Below, in pieces: positions 7,457 to 14,293 of a stretch of 15,226 bases of DNA. The notes beneath the pieces are model-generated. The model was not told the DNA's origin, searched no databases, and was given only the letters and a program-made list of their open reading frames with translations. The DNA is taken from assembly GCA_905214245.1 (NCBI GenBank), contig CAJMLO010000028.1:1-15226 (forward strand), given 5' to 3'. The DNA is from an uncultured bacterium (lineage in GTDB: Bacteria > Bacillota > Clostridia > TANB77 > CAG-508). The translations under genes were made by a program, and so were the position numbers. The first letter of the stretch is position 1, and each line of letters starts with the position of its first letter.

Positions 7457-7460
7457 TTCT
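7432..7460 (+). promoter_or_regulatory. Candidate sigma-A promoter of ftsA-ftsZ
   Basis: TTGACT (7432-7437) and TATTCT (7455-7460) are separated by 17 bp. The -35 is near consensus and the -10 matches 4 of 6 positions. The elements are embedded in the repeat structure at 7383-7456, which suggests regulated transcription. The ftsA start follows 38 bp after the -10. Confidence 0.6.
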
Positions 7461-7498
7461 TATGGAGAATTAGAAGCAAAAAATGGAGGAGAAGAACT

Positions 7499-8725
7499 TT
7501 GGCAATCGGAGATATAATCGTGGGAATAGACATTGGTACTTCGAAAGTAAGCTTGGTAATTGGAGAAGTCAATAATTTTAACCAAATTGAAGTTATATGT
7601 ACAAAATGTTGTAGATGTAATGGAATTAAAAAAACAAAAATTATTGATGAAGACGAAATTGGTGGAGCTATATCTAGACTTATAAAAGAAGCAGAAACAG
7701 AAAATGAGCTAACAATAAATTCAGCTTACTTAAGTATACCTGGTAAATATGTTACTATAGTACAAAATAGTATTTTAAAAGAAGCCAAGGATAAATATGC
7801 AGGAATATCAACAAAGGATGTTTATACTGCTTTATCACAAGTTAAAGATATTGATATTCCAGACGGAAAACAAATAATAGACATTGTAACAGATGAATTT
7901 ATTCTAGATAATGGAAAAGCTGTACAAGATCCAGTTGGAAGTTTAGCTTCAAGCTTTACTGTAAATGCACAAGTTGTTTTAGCAGATAAAGATTACATGA
8001 AACAATTATCAAATATATTTAGAAAAATAGATATAGATATTGATGGATTAGTGCCAGTAACCCTTGCAGAAAGAAGTCTTGTACTTGATGGAAACGAATT
8101 AAATGATAATGTAATGCTACTTGATATAGGAGCTGGAAATACAGATATAGGTGTATTTGAAGGATTATCATTTACATATACAAATACAATTCCACTAGGT
8201 GGAGATAATATTACAAAGGATATAGCACTTGTATTAAACATTTCTGAGGAAGAAGCTGATAAATTAAAAAGACAATATGGATTAGCATTAAAATCATTAA
8301 TAGATAATGATAATGAAATTTTATTATCTACATGTAAAGATGATAATAAAAAAGTAATAAAAAGCTCAGAATTGATTGAAATTATAGAAGCAAGAATTGA
8401 GGAAATGTTTTCATTAGTAAATAGGGATATTTCTGCTCAGGGAATCAAACAAAGAATTAATAATGTTATACTAACAGGACAAGGTATTACAACAATAAGC
8501 AAAAGTGATGTCGCTGGAAAAATTATATTAAATATACCTGTAAAAATATCAACAGGTAGAGCTATAAGTACAGTTAGACCAGAATATAGAACAGCATATG
8601 CTTTAGTTAGATATATTGCTTCAAGACCTTTTGCAAAAACAGTTTCAAGTAATATTGATTCTACTGCAAAAGAAAGCTTTTTTCAAACAATATTGGAAAG
8701 AATTAAAGAGTTTTTTTATTCTTAA
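7499..8725 (+). CDS. ftsA: Cell division protein FtsA
   Basis: FtsA is the actin-like ATPase that tethers FtsZ filaments to the membrane and recruits later divisome proteins. The 408 residues show phosphate-1 (VGIDIGTSKVSLVIGE, 8-23), the 1C domain characteristic of FtsA (about 85-165), phosphate-2 (LLDIGAGNTDIGVF, 207-220) and the adenosine motif (VILTGQGI, 323-330; TGQ where TGG is usual). The C-terminal 16 residues (ESFFQTILERIKEFFY) form an amphipathic helix of the kind that binds the inner membrane face. The start is TTG: GGAGG at 7485-7489 lies 9 nt upstream, and no ATG is available nearby in frame. An in-frame GTG at 7520 would cut into the first strand. The gene is 57 bp from ftsZ with no terminator between, so the two are probably co-transcribed. 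Confidence 0.95.
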   Translation: MAIGDIIVGIDIGTSKVSLVIGEVNNFNQIEVICTKCCRCNGIKKTKIIDEDEIGGAISRLIKEAETENELTINSAYLSIPGKYVTIVQNSILKEAKDKYAGISTKDVYTALSQVKDIDIPDGKQIIDIVTDEFILDNGKAVQDPVGSLASSFTVNAQVVLADKDYMKQLSNIFRKIDIDIDGLVPVTLAERSLVLDGNELNDNVMLLDIGAGNTDIGVFEGLSFTYTNTIPLGGDNITKDIALVLNISEEEADKLKRQYGLALKSLIDNDNEILLSTCKDDNKKVIKSSELIEIIEARIEEMFSLVNRDISAQGIKQRINNVILTGQGITTISKSDVAGKIILNIPVKISTGRAISTVRPEYRTAYALVRYIASRPFAKTVSSNIDSTAKESFFQTILERIKEFFYS

Positions 8726-8782
8726 AATTAAAAAATAACAGATGATAATAATATATAGTATTAGATTAGAGGAGGAAATAGT

Positions 8783-9904
8783 ATGTTAATGGATAGCACA
8801 GACGAAAGCACAATGCTAGATGGAACAGCTACAATTAAAGTAATAGGAGTAGGTGGAGCTGGAAACAATGCTGTAAACAGAATGGTTGACTCAGGAATAA
8901 AAGGAGTTGAATTTATTGCTGTTAATACAGATAGACAAGCATTACTTCTATCAAAAGCTGCATCAAAAATTCAAATCGGTGAAAAAATCACAAGAGGTTT
9001 AGGAGCAGGAGCTAATCCAGATATTGGAGCTCAAGCAGCAGAAGAAAGCAAATCAGAGATTGCAGAAGCCTTACGCGGAGCAGATATGGTATTTGTTACA
9101 GCCGGAATGGGCGGTGGAACAGGTACAGGTGCTGCACCAATTATAGCTGCAACAGCAAAAGAAATGGGAATTTTAACAATAGGTGTTGTTACAAAACCAT
9201 TCACATTTGAAGGTAAAAAAAGATTATCACAAGCTGAACGTGGAGTTGAAAGCTTAAAAGGTAAAGTAGATACTTTAGTTGTTATTCCAAATGACAAACT
9301 ATTACAGGTAATTGATAGAAAAACATCAATTGTAGAAGCATTTAAAATGGCGGATGATGTTTTAAGACAAGGTGTTCAAGGTATATCTGACCTTATCGCA
9401 ATACCAGGACTTGTAAACCTAGATTTTGCAGATGTTAAAACGATTATGCTAAATACAGGTATGGCACATATGGGTATTGGTAGAGCATCTGGAGAAAATA
9501 GAGCAGAAGATGCTGCAAAACAAGCTGTTCAAAGTCCATTACTTGAAACTTCAATTGAAGGTGCAAGAGGTGTTATTATTAACATTACTGGTGGAAATAA
9601 CCTTGGACTACACGAAGTTAATACAGCTGCTGAATTAATTCAACGCAGTGTTGATCCAGAAGCAAATATTATATTTGGTGCTGTAATTGATGAAAGTTTA
9701 GATGAAGACATCGTTATAACAGTTATTGCAACTGGATTTGAAAAAGAACCAGGAAGCATATCAAATATACCTGTAGGAGAAATTATAGATAAAGCTTGGG
9801 ATAAAAAATTGAATTCAATTCCCGAACCTGTAAATAATTCAAACTCAGGTGATAACTTAGACATACCATCTTTCTTAAGAAAAAACAAAGGTATGAATAA
9901 ATAA
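8783..9904 (+). CDS. ftsZ: Cell division protein FtsZ
   Basis: FtsZ is the tubulin-like GTPase that polymerises into the cytokinetic Z ring; during sporulation the same protein forms the polar septum. The 373 residues contain VIGVGGAGNNAVNRM (20-34), the GTP-binding signature GGGTGTG (110-116), the T7 loop NLDFADV (212-218) whose acidic residues complete the active site of the adjacent subunit, and the core through about residue 318. A variable linker of about 35 residues leads to the conserved C-terminal peptide DIPSFLRKN (360-368), which binds FtsA and other partners. AGAGGAGG just upstream of the ATG at 8783 is a strong ribosome binding site; a second ATG two codons later is less well placed. 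An intrinsic terminator follows at 9926-9964. Confidence 0.98.
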   Translation: MLMDSTDESTMLDGTATIKVIGVGGAGNNAVNRMVDSGIKGVEFIAVNTDRQALLLSKAASKIQIGEKITRGLGAGANPDIGAQAAEESKSEIAEALRGADMVFVTAGMGGGTGTGAAPIIAATAKEMGILTIGVVTKPFTFEGKKRLSQAERGVESLKGKVDTLVVIPNDKLLQVIDRKTSIVEAFKMADDVLRQGVQGISDLIAIPGLVNLDFADVKTIMLNTGMAHMGIGRASGENRAEDAAKQAVQSPLLETSIEGARGVIINITGGNNLGLHEVNTAAELIQRSVDPEANIIFGAVIDESLDEDIVITVIATGFEKEPGSISNIPVGEIIDKAWDKKLNSIPEPVNNSNSGDNLDIPSFLRKNKGMNK

Positions 9905-9925
9905 AATCTAATTAAGTAGTTTTTT

Positions 9926-9964
9926 AAAAGAAATAATCTCATTTTGTAGATTATTTCTTTTTTT
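9926..9964 (+). terminator. Intrinsic terminator of ftsA-ftsZ
   Basis: AAAAGAAATAATCT (9926-9939) pairs perfectly with AGATTATTTCTTTT (9948-9961) across an 8-nt loop and is followed by more T. It lies 22 bp after the ftsZ stop and separates vegetative division genes from the sporulation block. Confidence 0.88.
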
Positions 9965-9976
9965 CGTGCCTAAGAT

Positions 9977-10009
9977 ATGACAACATTTTAAAATTATATG
10001 TTGTACAAT
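9977..10009 (+). promoter_or_regulatory. Candidate spoIIG-type promoter with a long spacer
   Basis: ATGACA (9977-9982) and TACAAT (10004-10009) resemble -35 and -10 hexamers but are separated by 21 bp rather than 17. The B. subtilis spoIIG promoter has a 22-bp spacer and needs phosphorylated Spo0A, so the long spacer may be a conserved feature rather than a misreading. The spacer is bracketed by the inverted repeat ACAACAT (9980-9986) / ATGTTGT (9998-10004). I see no clear TGTCGAA-type Spo0A box. The position just before spoIIGA and after a terminator makes a promoter here very likely. Confidence 0.5.
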
Positions 10010-10038
10010 ATGGTATGTGAAAATATGGAGTAAAAAGT

Positions 10039-10956
10039 ATGACTGTTTATTTAGATATTATATTACTTGAAAATTTGTGTATGAATTTTATTATTTTATA
10101 TGCAACTGGATTTATTATTAAAGGTAAAATACGATATATAAATTTGCTTATGTCATCGTTAATCGGAGCAGTATATGCGATACTTGTATACATGCAAATT
10201 TTTGAAATATATTCGAATATGATTACTAAAATGATCCTTTCTATTGCAATGATATATGTTGCGTTTTTGCCTAAAGGAATTAAAGGTCTTTTGAAATATT
10301 TGCTTATTTTTTATTTAGTTTCTTTTGTATTTGGAGGATGTGCATTTGCTCTTTTATATTTTTTAAAACCAGAAAATATATTTATGAGAAATGGCGTATA
10401 TATTGGTACTTATCCAATTAAGATTGCACTCCTTGGAGCAATTGTAGGATTTATTGTTGTACATATTGCATTTAAAATAGTTAAAAGTAGAGTAAATAAA
10501 AAAGCGATATTATATAATTTAGAAATAACAATGAATAATAAAAAGGTAAATATAAAGGCAATGCTTGACACAGGAAATGGACTTAAAGATCCTATTACAG
10601 GAAGTCCAGTTGCTGTGGTAGAAAAAGAAAAGTTGGTTGGATTATTACCAGATAATATTTTAAATAATACAGAAAGAATATTAGGAGGTGATTGGAAAGA
10701 TGAAAATATAAATTTTAGATCAAAATTTTGTGTTATTCCATTTAATTCTATTGGAAAACAAAATGGAATGATGCTTGGATTTAAAGTTGATGAAATAAAA
10801 ATTATAAATGATATTGAAGAAATTGTAAACAAAAAAGCAATAGTATGTTTATATAATCAAAAGCTAAGTAAAACAAATGCATATTCTGCTCTCATTGGGC
10901 TTGATATGCTTGAGAGGAGAGAAAATAATGAACTTATTACAAATATTGAAAGATAG
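10039..10956 (+). CDS. spoIIGA: Sporulation sigma-E processing peptidase SpoIIGA
   Basis: SpoIIGA is the membrane-embedded aspartic protease that removes the pro-peptide of sigma-E in the mother cell, after the forespore protein SpoIIR signals. The 305 residues start with VYLDIILLENLCMNFIIL, typical of the family, and form about five hydrophobic segments to residue 147. The cytoplasmic protease domain follows, with the active-site motif MLDTGNGL (catalytic D177) and downstream PITGSPVAVVEKEKL; the last part includes ALIGLDML. The length matches B. subtilis SpoIIGA. GGAG at 10027-10030 lies 8 nt before the ATG. The 3' end overlaps the likely sigE start by 29 bp, so protease and substrate are translationally linked, as expected for the spoIIG operon. 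Confidence 0.95.
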   Translation: MTVYLDIILLENLCMNFIILYATGFIIKGKIRYINLLMSSLIGAVYAILVYMQIFEIYSNMITKMILSIAMIYVAFLPKGIKGLLKYLLIFYLVSFVFGGCAFALLYFLKPENIFMRNGVYIGTYPIKIALLGAIVGFIVVHIAFKIVKSRVNKKAILYNLEITMNNKKVNIKAMLDTGNGLKDPITGSPVAVVEKEKLVGLLPDNILNNTERILGGDWKDENINFRSKFCVIPFNSIGKQNGMMLGFKVDEIKIINDIEEIVNKKAIVCLYNQKLSKTNAYSALIGLDMLERRENNELITNIER

Positions 10957-11665
10957 TATAAATACAATCTATGTAAAATACATAGGCAATAATGAGGTAA
11001 CAGATTTGCCGATTTACTACATAGGTGGAAGTCAAACTCTGCCACCACCATTATCTCCAGAAGAAGAAGGTAAAATGATAGAAAAACTTTCTAATGAGGA
11101 AGAAGCAGAAGAAGTAAGGCAATTACTTGTAGAAAGAAATTTAAGACTCGTTGTATATATTGCAAAGAAATTTGAAAATACAGGTGTAGGACTGGAAGAT
11201 TTGATTTCTATAGGAACTATTGGGTTGATGAAAGCGATAAATACTTTTAATGCTGATAAAAAAATAAAACTTGCAACATATGCTTCAAGATGTATTGAAA
11301 ATGAAATATTAATGTATTTAAGACGTAGTAATAAATTGAAAGGGGAAATCTCTATTGATGAACCATTAAATCAAGATGGAGATGGAAATGAGCTTTTACT
11401 ATCAGATATACTTGGAACAGATTCAGACATTACATCAAGAAGAATTGAAGATGAAGTTGATAAAAGTTTACTTCGAGATTCAATAAAAAAACTTAGCAAT
11501 AGAGAAAGAAATATTATGGAACTTAGGTTTGGATTTATAAGTGGAAAAGAAAAAACGCAAAAAGAAGTTGCTGATATGCTTGGAATTTCACAAAGTTATA
11601 TATCGCGTTTAGAAAAAAAGATTATAAATAAAATGAAAAAAGATATTTTGAGTAAAACAGGATAA
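10928..11665 (+). CDS. sigE: RNA polymerase sporulation sigma factor SigE (pro-sigma-E)
   Basis: Sigma-E directs early mother-cell transcription in sporulation and is made as an inactive, membrane-associated precursor. From the ATG at 10928 the product has 245 residues. Residues 1-30 form a pro-sequence with hydrophobic and basic character, followed by YYIGGSQTLPPPL (30-42), which matches the conserved region around the B. subtilis cleavage site; cleavage near Y30-Y31 is inferred. Region 2 includes RNLRLVVYIAKKF and LATYASRCIENEILMYLRR. Region 4 includes LSNRERNIMELRFGF and the helix-turn-helix KEVADMLGISQSYISRLEKKI. AGAGGAGA at 10913-10920 selects this ATG. A longer in-frame reading from 10877 would lie deeper inside spoIIGA and add 17 residues absent from the family. 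Confidence 0.94.
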   Translation: MNLLQILKDSINTIYVKYIGNNEVTDLPIYYIGGSQTLPPPLSPEEEGKMIEKLSNEEEAEEVRQLLVERNLRLVVYIAKKFENTGVGLEDLISIGTIGLMKAINTFNADKKIKLATYASRCIENEILMYLRRSNKLKGEISIDEPLNQDGDGNELLLSDILGTDSDITSRRIEDEVDKSLLRDSIKKLSNRERNIMELRFGFISGKEKTQKEVADMLGISQSYISRLEKKIINKMKKDILSKTG

Positions 11666-11677
11666 AATTAGTTTAAA

Positions 11678-11706
11678 GTATAAAAAAACCAAATTTGGAA
11701 ATAATG
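11678..11706 (+). promoter_or_regulatory. Candidate sigma-F-type promoter of sigG
   Basis: GTATA (11678-11682) followed after 14 bp by GGAAATAATG (11697-11706) resembles the forespore sigma-F pattern (GYWTA, spacer, GGNRANANTW). The -10 part fits at nearly all fixed positions, but the spacer is one or two bases shorter than usual. In B. subtilis sigG is transcribed by sigma-F, which makes a site here expected. A transcript from this promoter would begin around 11712-11716. Confidence 0.4.
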
Positions 11707-11727
11707 TAAAAAACAATTATTTCTAAA
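11694..11727 (+). promoter_or_regulatory. Leader hairpin abutting the sigG ribosome binding site
   Basis: TTTGGAAATAAT (11694-11705) can pair with ATTATTTCTAAA (11716-11727) through 12 pairs including one G-U, with a 10-nt loop. The right arm covers the first three A of the AAAGGAGG ribosome binding site (11725-11732). Read-through RNA from sigE would contain both arms; RNA starting at the candidate sigma-F promoter would lack the left arm. It is not a usual terminator, because the T-run follows only after GGAGG. Confidence 0.55.
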
Positions 11728-11740
11728 GGAGGTTTTTTAT

Positions 11741-12514
11741 TTGATGAATAAGGTAGAAATATGTGGAGTAAATACTGCAAAATTACCTATATTATCAAAT
11801 GAAGAAAAAGATGAGCTATTAGCGGAAATAAAAAATGGAAATGTAGAGGCTAGAGAAAAATTTATAAATGGTAATTTAAGATTAGTTTTAAGTATTATAA
11901 AAAGGTTTTATACTAGAGGAGAAAATGCAGATGATTTGTTTCAAGTTGGATGTGTGGGTTTAATAAAGGCAATGGATAATTTTGATCCAAAACAAAATTG
12001 CCAATTTTCAACATATGCAGTTCCGATGATTGTGGGTGAGGTGAAAAGATATTTAAGAGATAATAATGCCATAAGAGTAAGCCGTTCTGTAAAGGATTTA
12101 GCATATAGGGTTTTAGCTGAAAAAGAGAAGTTTTTAAAAGAAAACGATAGAGAAGCAACAATAGAGGAAATAGCAAAAATAATAGATGTTCCAAAAGAAG
12201 ATATTGTTATGAGCTTAGATGCAATACAAACTCCGATATCACTTCAGGAGCCAACTGGAAATAGTGATTCTGATAATATTTATATTGAAGATCAAATAAG
12301 TGACAAAAAAAATACTGACGAGTTTTGGGCGGAAACCATTACTGTTGCAGAAGCTATGAAAAAGTTGACTGACAAAGAGAGGCAAGTGTTAAATAAGAGA
12401 TTTTTTGAAGGTAGAACTCAAATAGAAGTTGCGTCAGAGATAGGAATATCACAAGCGCAAGTATCAAGGCTCGAAAAGAGTGCAATTGATCATATTAAAA
12501 GAATATATAAATAG
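11741..12514 (+). CDS. sigG: RNA polymerase sporulation sigma factor SigG
   Basis: Sigma-G controls late forespore genes such as those for small acid-soluble spore proteins and germinant receptors. The 257 residues start with the diagnostic KVEICGVNTAKLPIL segment, which distinguishes SigG from SigF. Region 2 includes NLRLVLSIIKRFYTRGENADDLFQVGCVGLIKAMDNF and the -10 recognition helix FSTYAVPMIVGEVKRYLRD. Region 3 includes REATIEEIAKIIDVPKEDI, and region 4 includes LTDKERQVLNKRFFEGRTQIEVA and GISQAQVSRLEKSA. The start is uncertain by one codon: AAAGGAGG (11725-11732) lies 8 nt before the TTG at 11741 and 11 nt before the ATG at 11744. It is 75 bp from sigE, with a candidate promoter and a hairpin between. 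A bidirectional terminator follows at 12568-12596. Confidence 0.95.
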   Translation: MMNKVEICGVNTAKLPILSNEEKDELLAEIKNGNVEAREKFINGNLRLVLSIIKRFYTRGENADDLFQVGCVGLIKAMDNFDPKQNCQFSTYAVPMIVGEVKRYLRDNNAIRVSRSVKDLAYRVLAEKEKFLKENDREATIEEIAKIIDVPKEDIVMSLDAIQTPISLQEPTGNSDSDNIYIEDQISDKKNTDEFWAETITVAEAMKKLTDKERQVLNKRFFEGRTQIEVASEIGISQAQVSRLEKSAIDHIKRIYK

Positions 12515-12567
12515 AAAAACTTTGTAAATATTTATTTCAAAAGGTGTTTTAAATTTGTCACAAAATA

Positions 12568-12596
12568 AAAAAGCTGTATTAAAAATACAGCTTTTT
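12568..12596. terminator. Bidirectional terminator between sigG and the DUF2207 genes
   Basis: AAAAAGCTGTATT (12568-12580) and AATACAGCTTTTT (12584-12596) form a perfect 13-bp stem with a 3-nt loop. The A-run on one side and T-run on the other allow termination of both converging units: sigG from the left and the minus-strand DUF2207 gene ending at 12602 from the right. Confidence 0.9.
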
Positions 12597-12601
12597 GTAT
12601 T

Positions 12602-14281
12602 TTAACGGAAGCCTCCTCCGCCTCCACCACCACCGAAGGAACCTCCACCTCCACCTGATGATGAATATCCACCACCACCAGATGAATAACTATTGGCTCT
12701 TGCTTTTGCAGTATTTGCAGAAGTTATGCCAGATGCACACCAAGCGTTTATAAATAAGAAATTGTCATATGTTGAATAGCATGATTCTTGTATTATCTCT
12801 GGATATAATTCTTTAAATTGTTTTGCTACCTGTTTTGCAATTCCTAGCATTTGTGCATAGATTAAATATTCTTCAAATAAATGAACTTCAATTGCTTCTC
12901 TATCCTTTATTAAAGTATAGTCTAGTAGGTATTTCTTTAGATTTGCAATATGTTTTAATTCTTCTGTTAAACTTGGTTGGAAGTTATAATAACTTTTTGT
13001 CATAAACAAAATTTTTCTTTTTTCTAGAATGATTTCTCTTGATGTTATAAGTTTATTTTGCTCTCTTTTAATAATTTCATCAAACCATTTCAAAATTTTG
13101 TTATAGTTTGTTTTACACCAATTTTCAAATTCTTTGTTTTCAAGGATTCCATCTTTACTAGCTTTATCTAACATATTAAATAATTTTAGTTCTTTATTAT
13201 CAGTAATTTTGGAAGTATTAGCACCTGATAAAATAATAGCAGATTTTTTATTTAGTTCTTTTATTGTAACAATATCATCTTTGATCCATTTTAGGATAAT
13301 TGCACCTAAAATATCAGTTGTATTCTTTAGAATTCCTCCCTGATAAGCAAGGTAATATGCTTTGTAAATATTATCACATGGAATGTCTCTAAAATAATCT
13401 TTACTATTTTTAAGTTCTTTTTTAGTAATACCTAAATTAAATTTAGGGGTTGATATTGAAGAGACAGTCAAAATAAATACCCAAAGTCCGACAAATAAAG
13501 AAATTGATATAAAGTTAAGTGTTTTTACAATAGTGCTTGTTTTATTTTTTGGATTTTCTCTAGTTCCTTTCTCTGCCATATTAAAATAGTAATTAAAGTC
13601 ATGGTTTAATTTGTTAGAAGTATTAAAATATCCATTTGGAAATTTTGCAAGTATTGTCATATAATTATTTGATGGAAGCTTTCCATCAGAGTCCATTTCT
13701 ATGTATCCATCATATACATAGGTATATCCTGTGTTTCCATATCCCCAAACATCTATAGTATTTGGCATATAACGATCTGCATAAATTTTGATATATACAC
13801 TTCCAATAGTATTTGAAAAATCATAAGGAATAAGAGTCCAGTAAATCATTTGATTCCCATCTGAAAGTTCAGATACAAAATTTGTGATATTGTATTTTAC
13901 AGTATATGTGTGTGAACCATATGTACTAATTCCCCAACACAATTCTACACCATCTGATATTTTGTTAATACCACATTTATAAGCTTTAGAAGAAAGTGAA
14001 CCTGATGTGCTCCAAGAAAAAAGTGTATCATAAGTTCGAGTTTCATCTGATACTGTTAGATTTTGAATTTGACTATTTCCTAAATTGTAGTATGGATGAT
14101 ATACTTCTGTTCCATTTGATGCAGAACATTTCCAAGATTCTGTTACATGAGCTGTTCCATAACTATCTACATATATATCCATAGAAATTTTACTAATTGA
14201 ATTTGCTTTAACATTACTAAAAAGAGCTAGAGCAATAAAAAATAGTAATGTTAAAAGCAATGTTTTAAGTGTCTTTTTCAT
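12602..14281 (-). CDS. DUF2207 (YciQ-like) membrane protein with Gly-rich tail
   Basis: This 559-residue protein starts with a signal peptide (about 1-26, ending NVKA). An extracytoplasmic DUF2207 domain follows (about 28-235), beginning with ISKISMDIYVDSYGTAHVTE and containing the family-like YWTLIPYDF. A transmembrane helix (about 256-276) leads to a second, probably cytoplasmic domain (about 280-525) with LGAIILKWIKDDIV and the family-typical HLFEEYLIYAQMLGIAKQVAKQF (467-489). The C-terminus is an extreme Ser/Gly run (533-559) ending GGGFR, as in many DUF2207 proteins. The pair of membrane helices often seen in the C-terminal half of this family is not obvious. AAAGGAGG (14295-14288) is the ribosome binding site, and the stop codon of the preceding gene overlaps it. 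Members are found in many bacteria; the function is unknown, and an envelope role is only inferred. Confidence 0.85.
   Translation of the reverse strand: MKKTLKTLLLTLLFFIALALFSNVKANSISKISMDIYVDSYGTAHVTESWKCSASNGTEVYHPYYNLGNSQIQNLTVSDETRTYDTLFSWSTSGSLSSKAYKCGINKISDGVELCWGISTYGSHTYTVKYNITNFVSELSDGNQMIYWTLIPYDFSNTIGSVYIKIYADRYMPNTIDVWGYGNTGYTYVYDGYIEMDSDGKLPSNNYMTILAKFPNGYFNTSNKLNHDFNYYFNMAEKGTRENPKNKTSTIVKTLNFISISLFVGLWVFILTVSSISTPKFNLGITKKELKNSKDYFRDIPCDNIYKAYYLAYQGGILKNTTDILGAIILKWIKDDIVTIKELNKKSAIILSGANTSKITDNKELKLFNMLDKASKDGILENKEFENWCKTNYNKILKWFDEIIKREQNKLITSREIILEKRKILFMTKSYYNFQPSLTEELKHIANLKKYLLDYTLIKDREAIEVHLFEEYLIYAQMLGIAKQVAKQFKELYPEIIQESCYSTYDNFLFINAWCASGITSANTAKARANSYSSGGGGYSSSGGGGGSFGGGGGGGGFR
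14203..14257 (-). repeat. Signal-peptide direct repeat, copy in the full-length DUF2207 gene
   Basis: This 55-bp segment, encoding most of the signal peptide, is identical base for base to 15172-15226. Identity includes all synonymous positions, whereas the rest of the paralogous region differs at many positions. The matching copy is cut by the window edge, so the repeat may be longer. Confidence 0.9.
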
Positions 14282-14293
14282 ATGTATCCTCCT

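Noticed and set aside
8726..8782. Separate promoter for ftsZ
   Set aside because: The 57-bp gap is nearly all A and T, with -10-like hexamers but no matching -35 at proper distance; co-transcription with ftsA is the simpler reading.
10877..10927. Upstream start for sigE
   Set aside because: This reading lies inside spoIIGA and adds 17 residues before the normal pro-sequence; AGAGGAGA at 10913-10920 points to the ATG at 10928.
11689..11698. Perfect palindrome CCAAATTTGG before sigG
   Set aside because: It is only 10 bp and overlaps the larger leader hairpin; no separate role can be supported.
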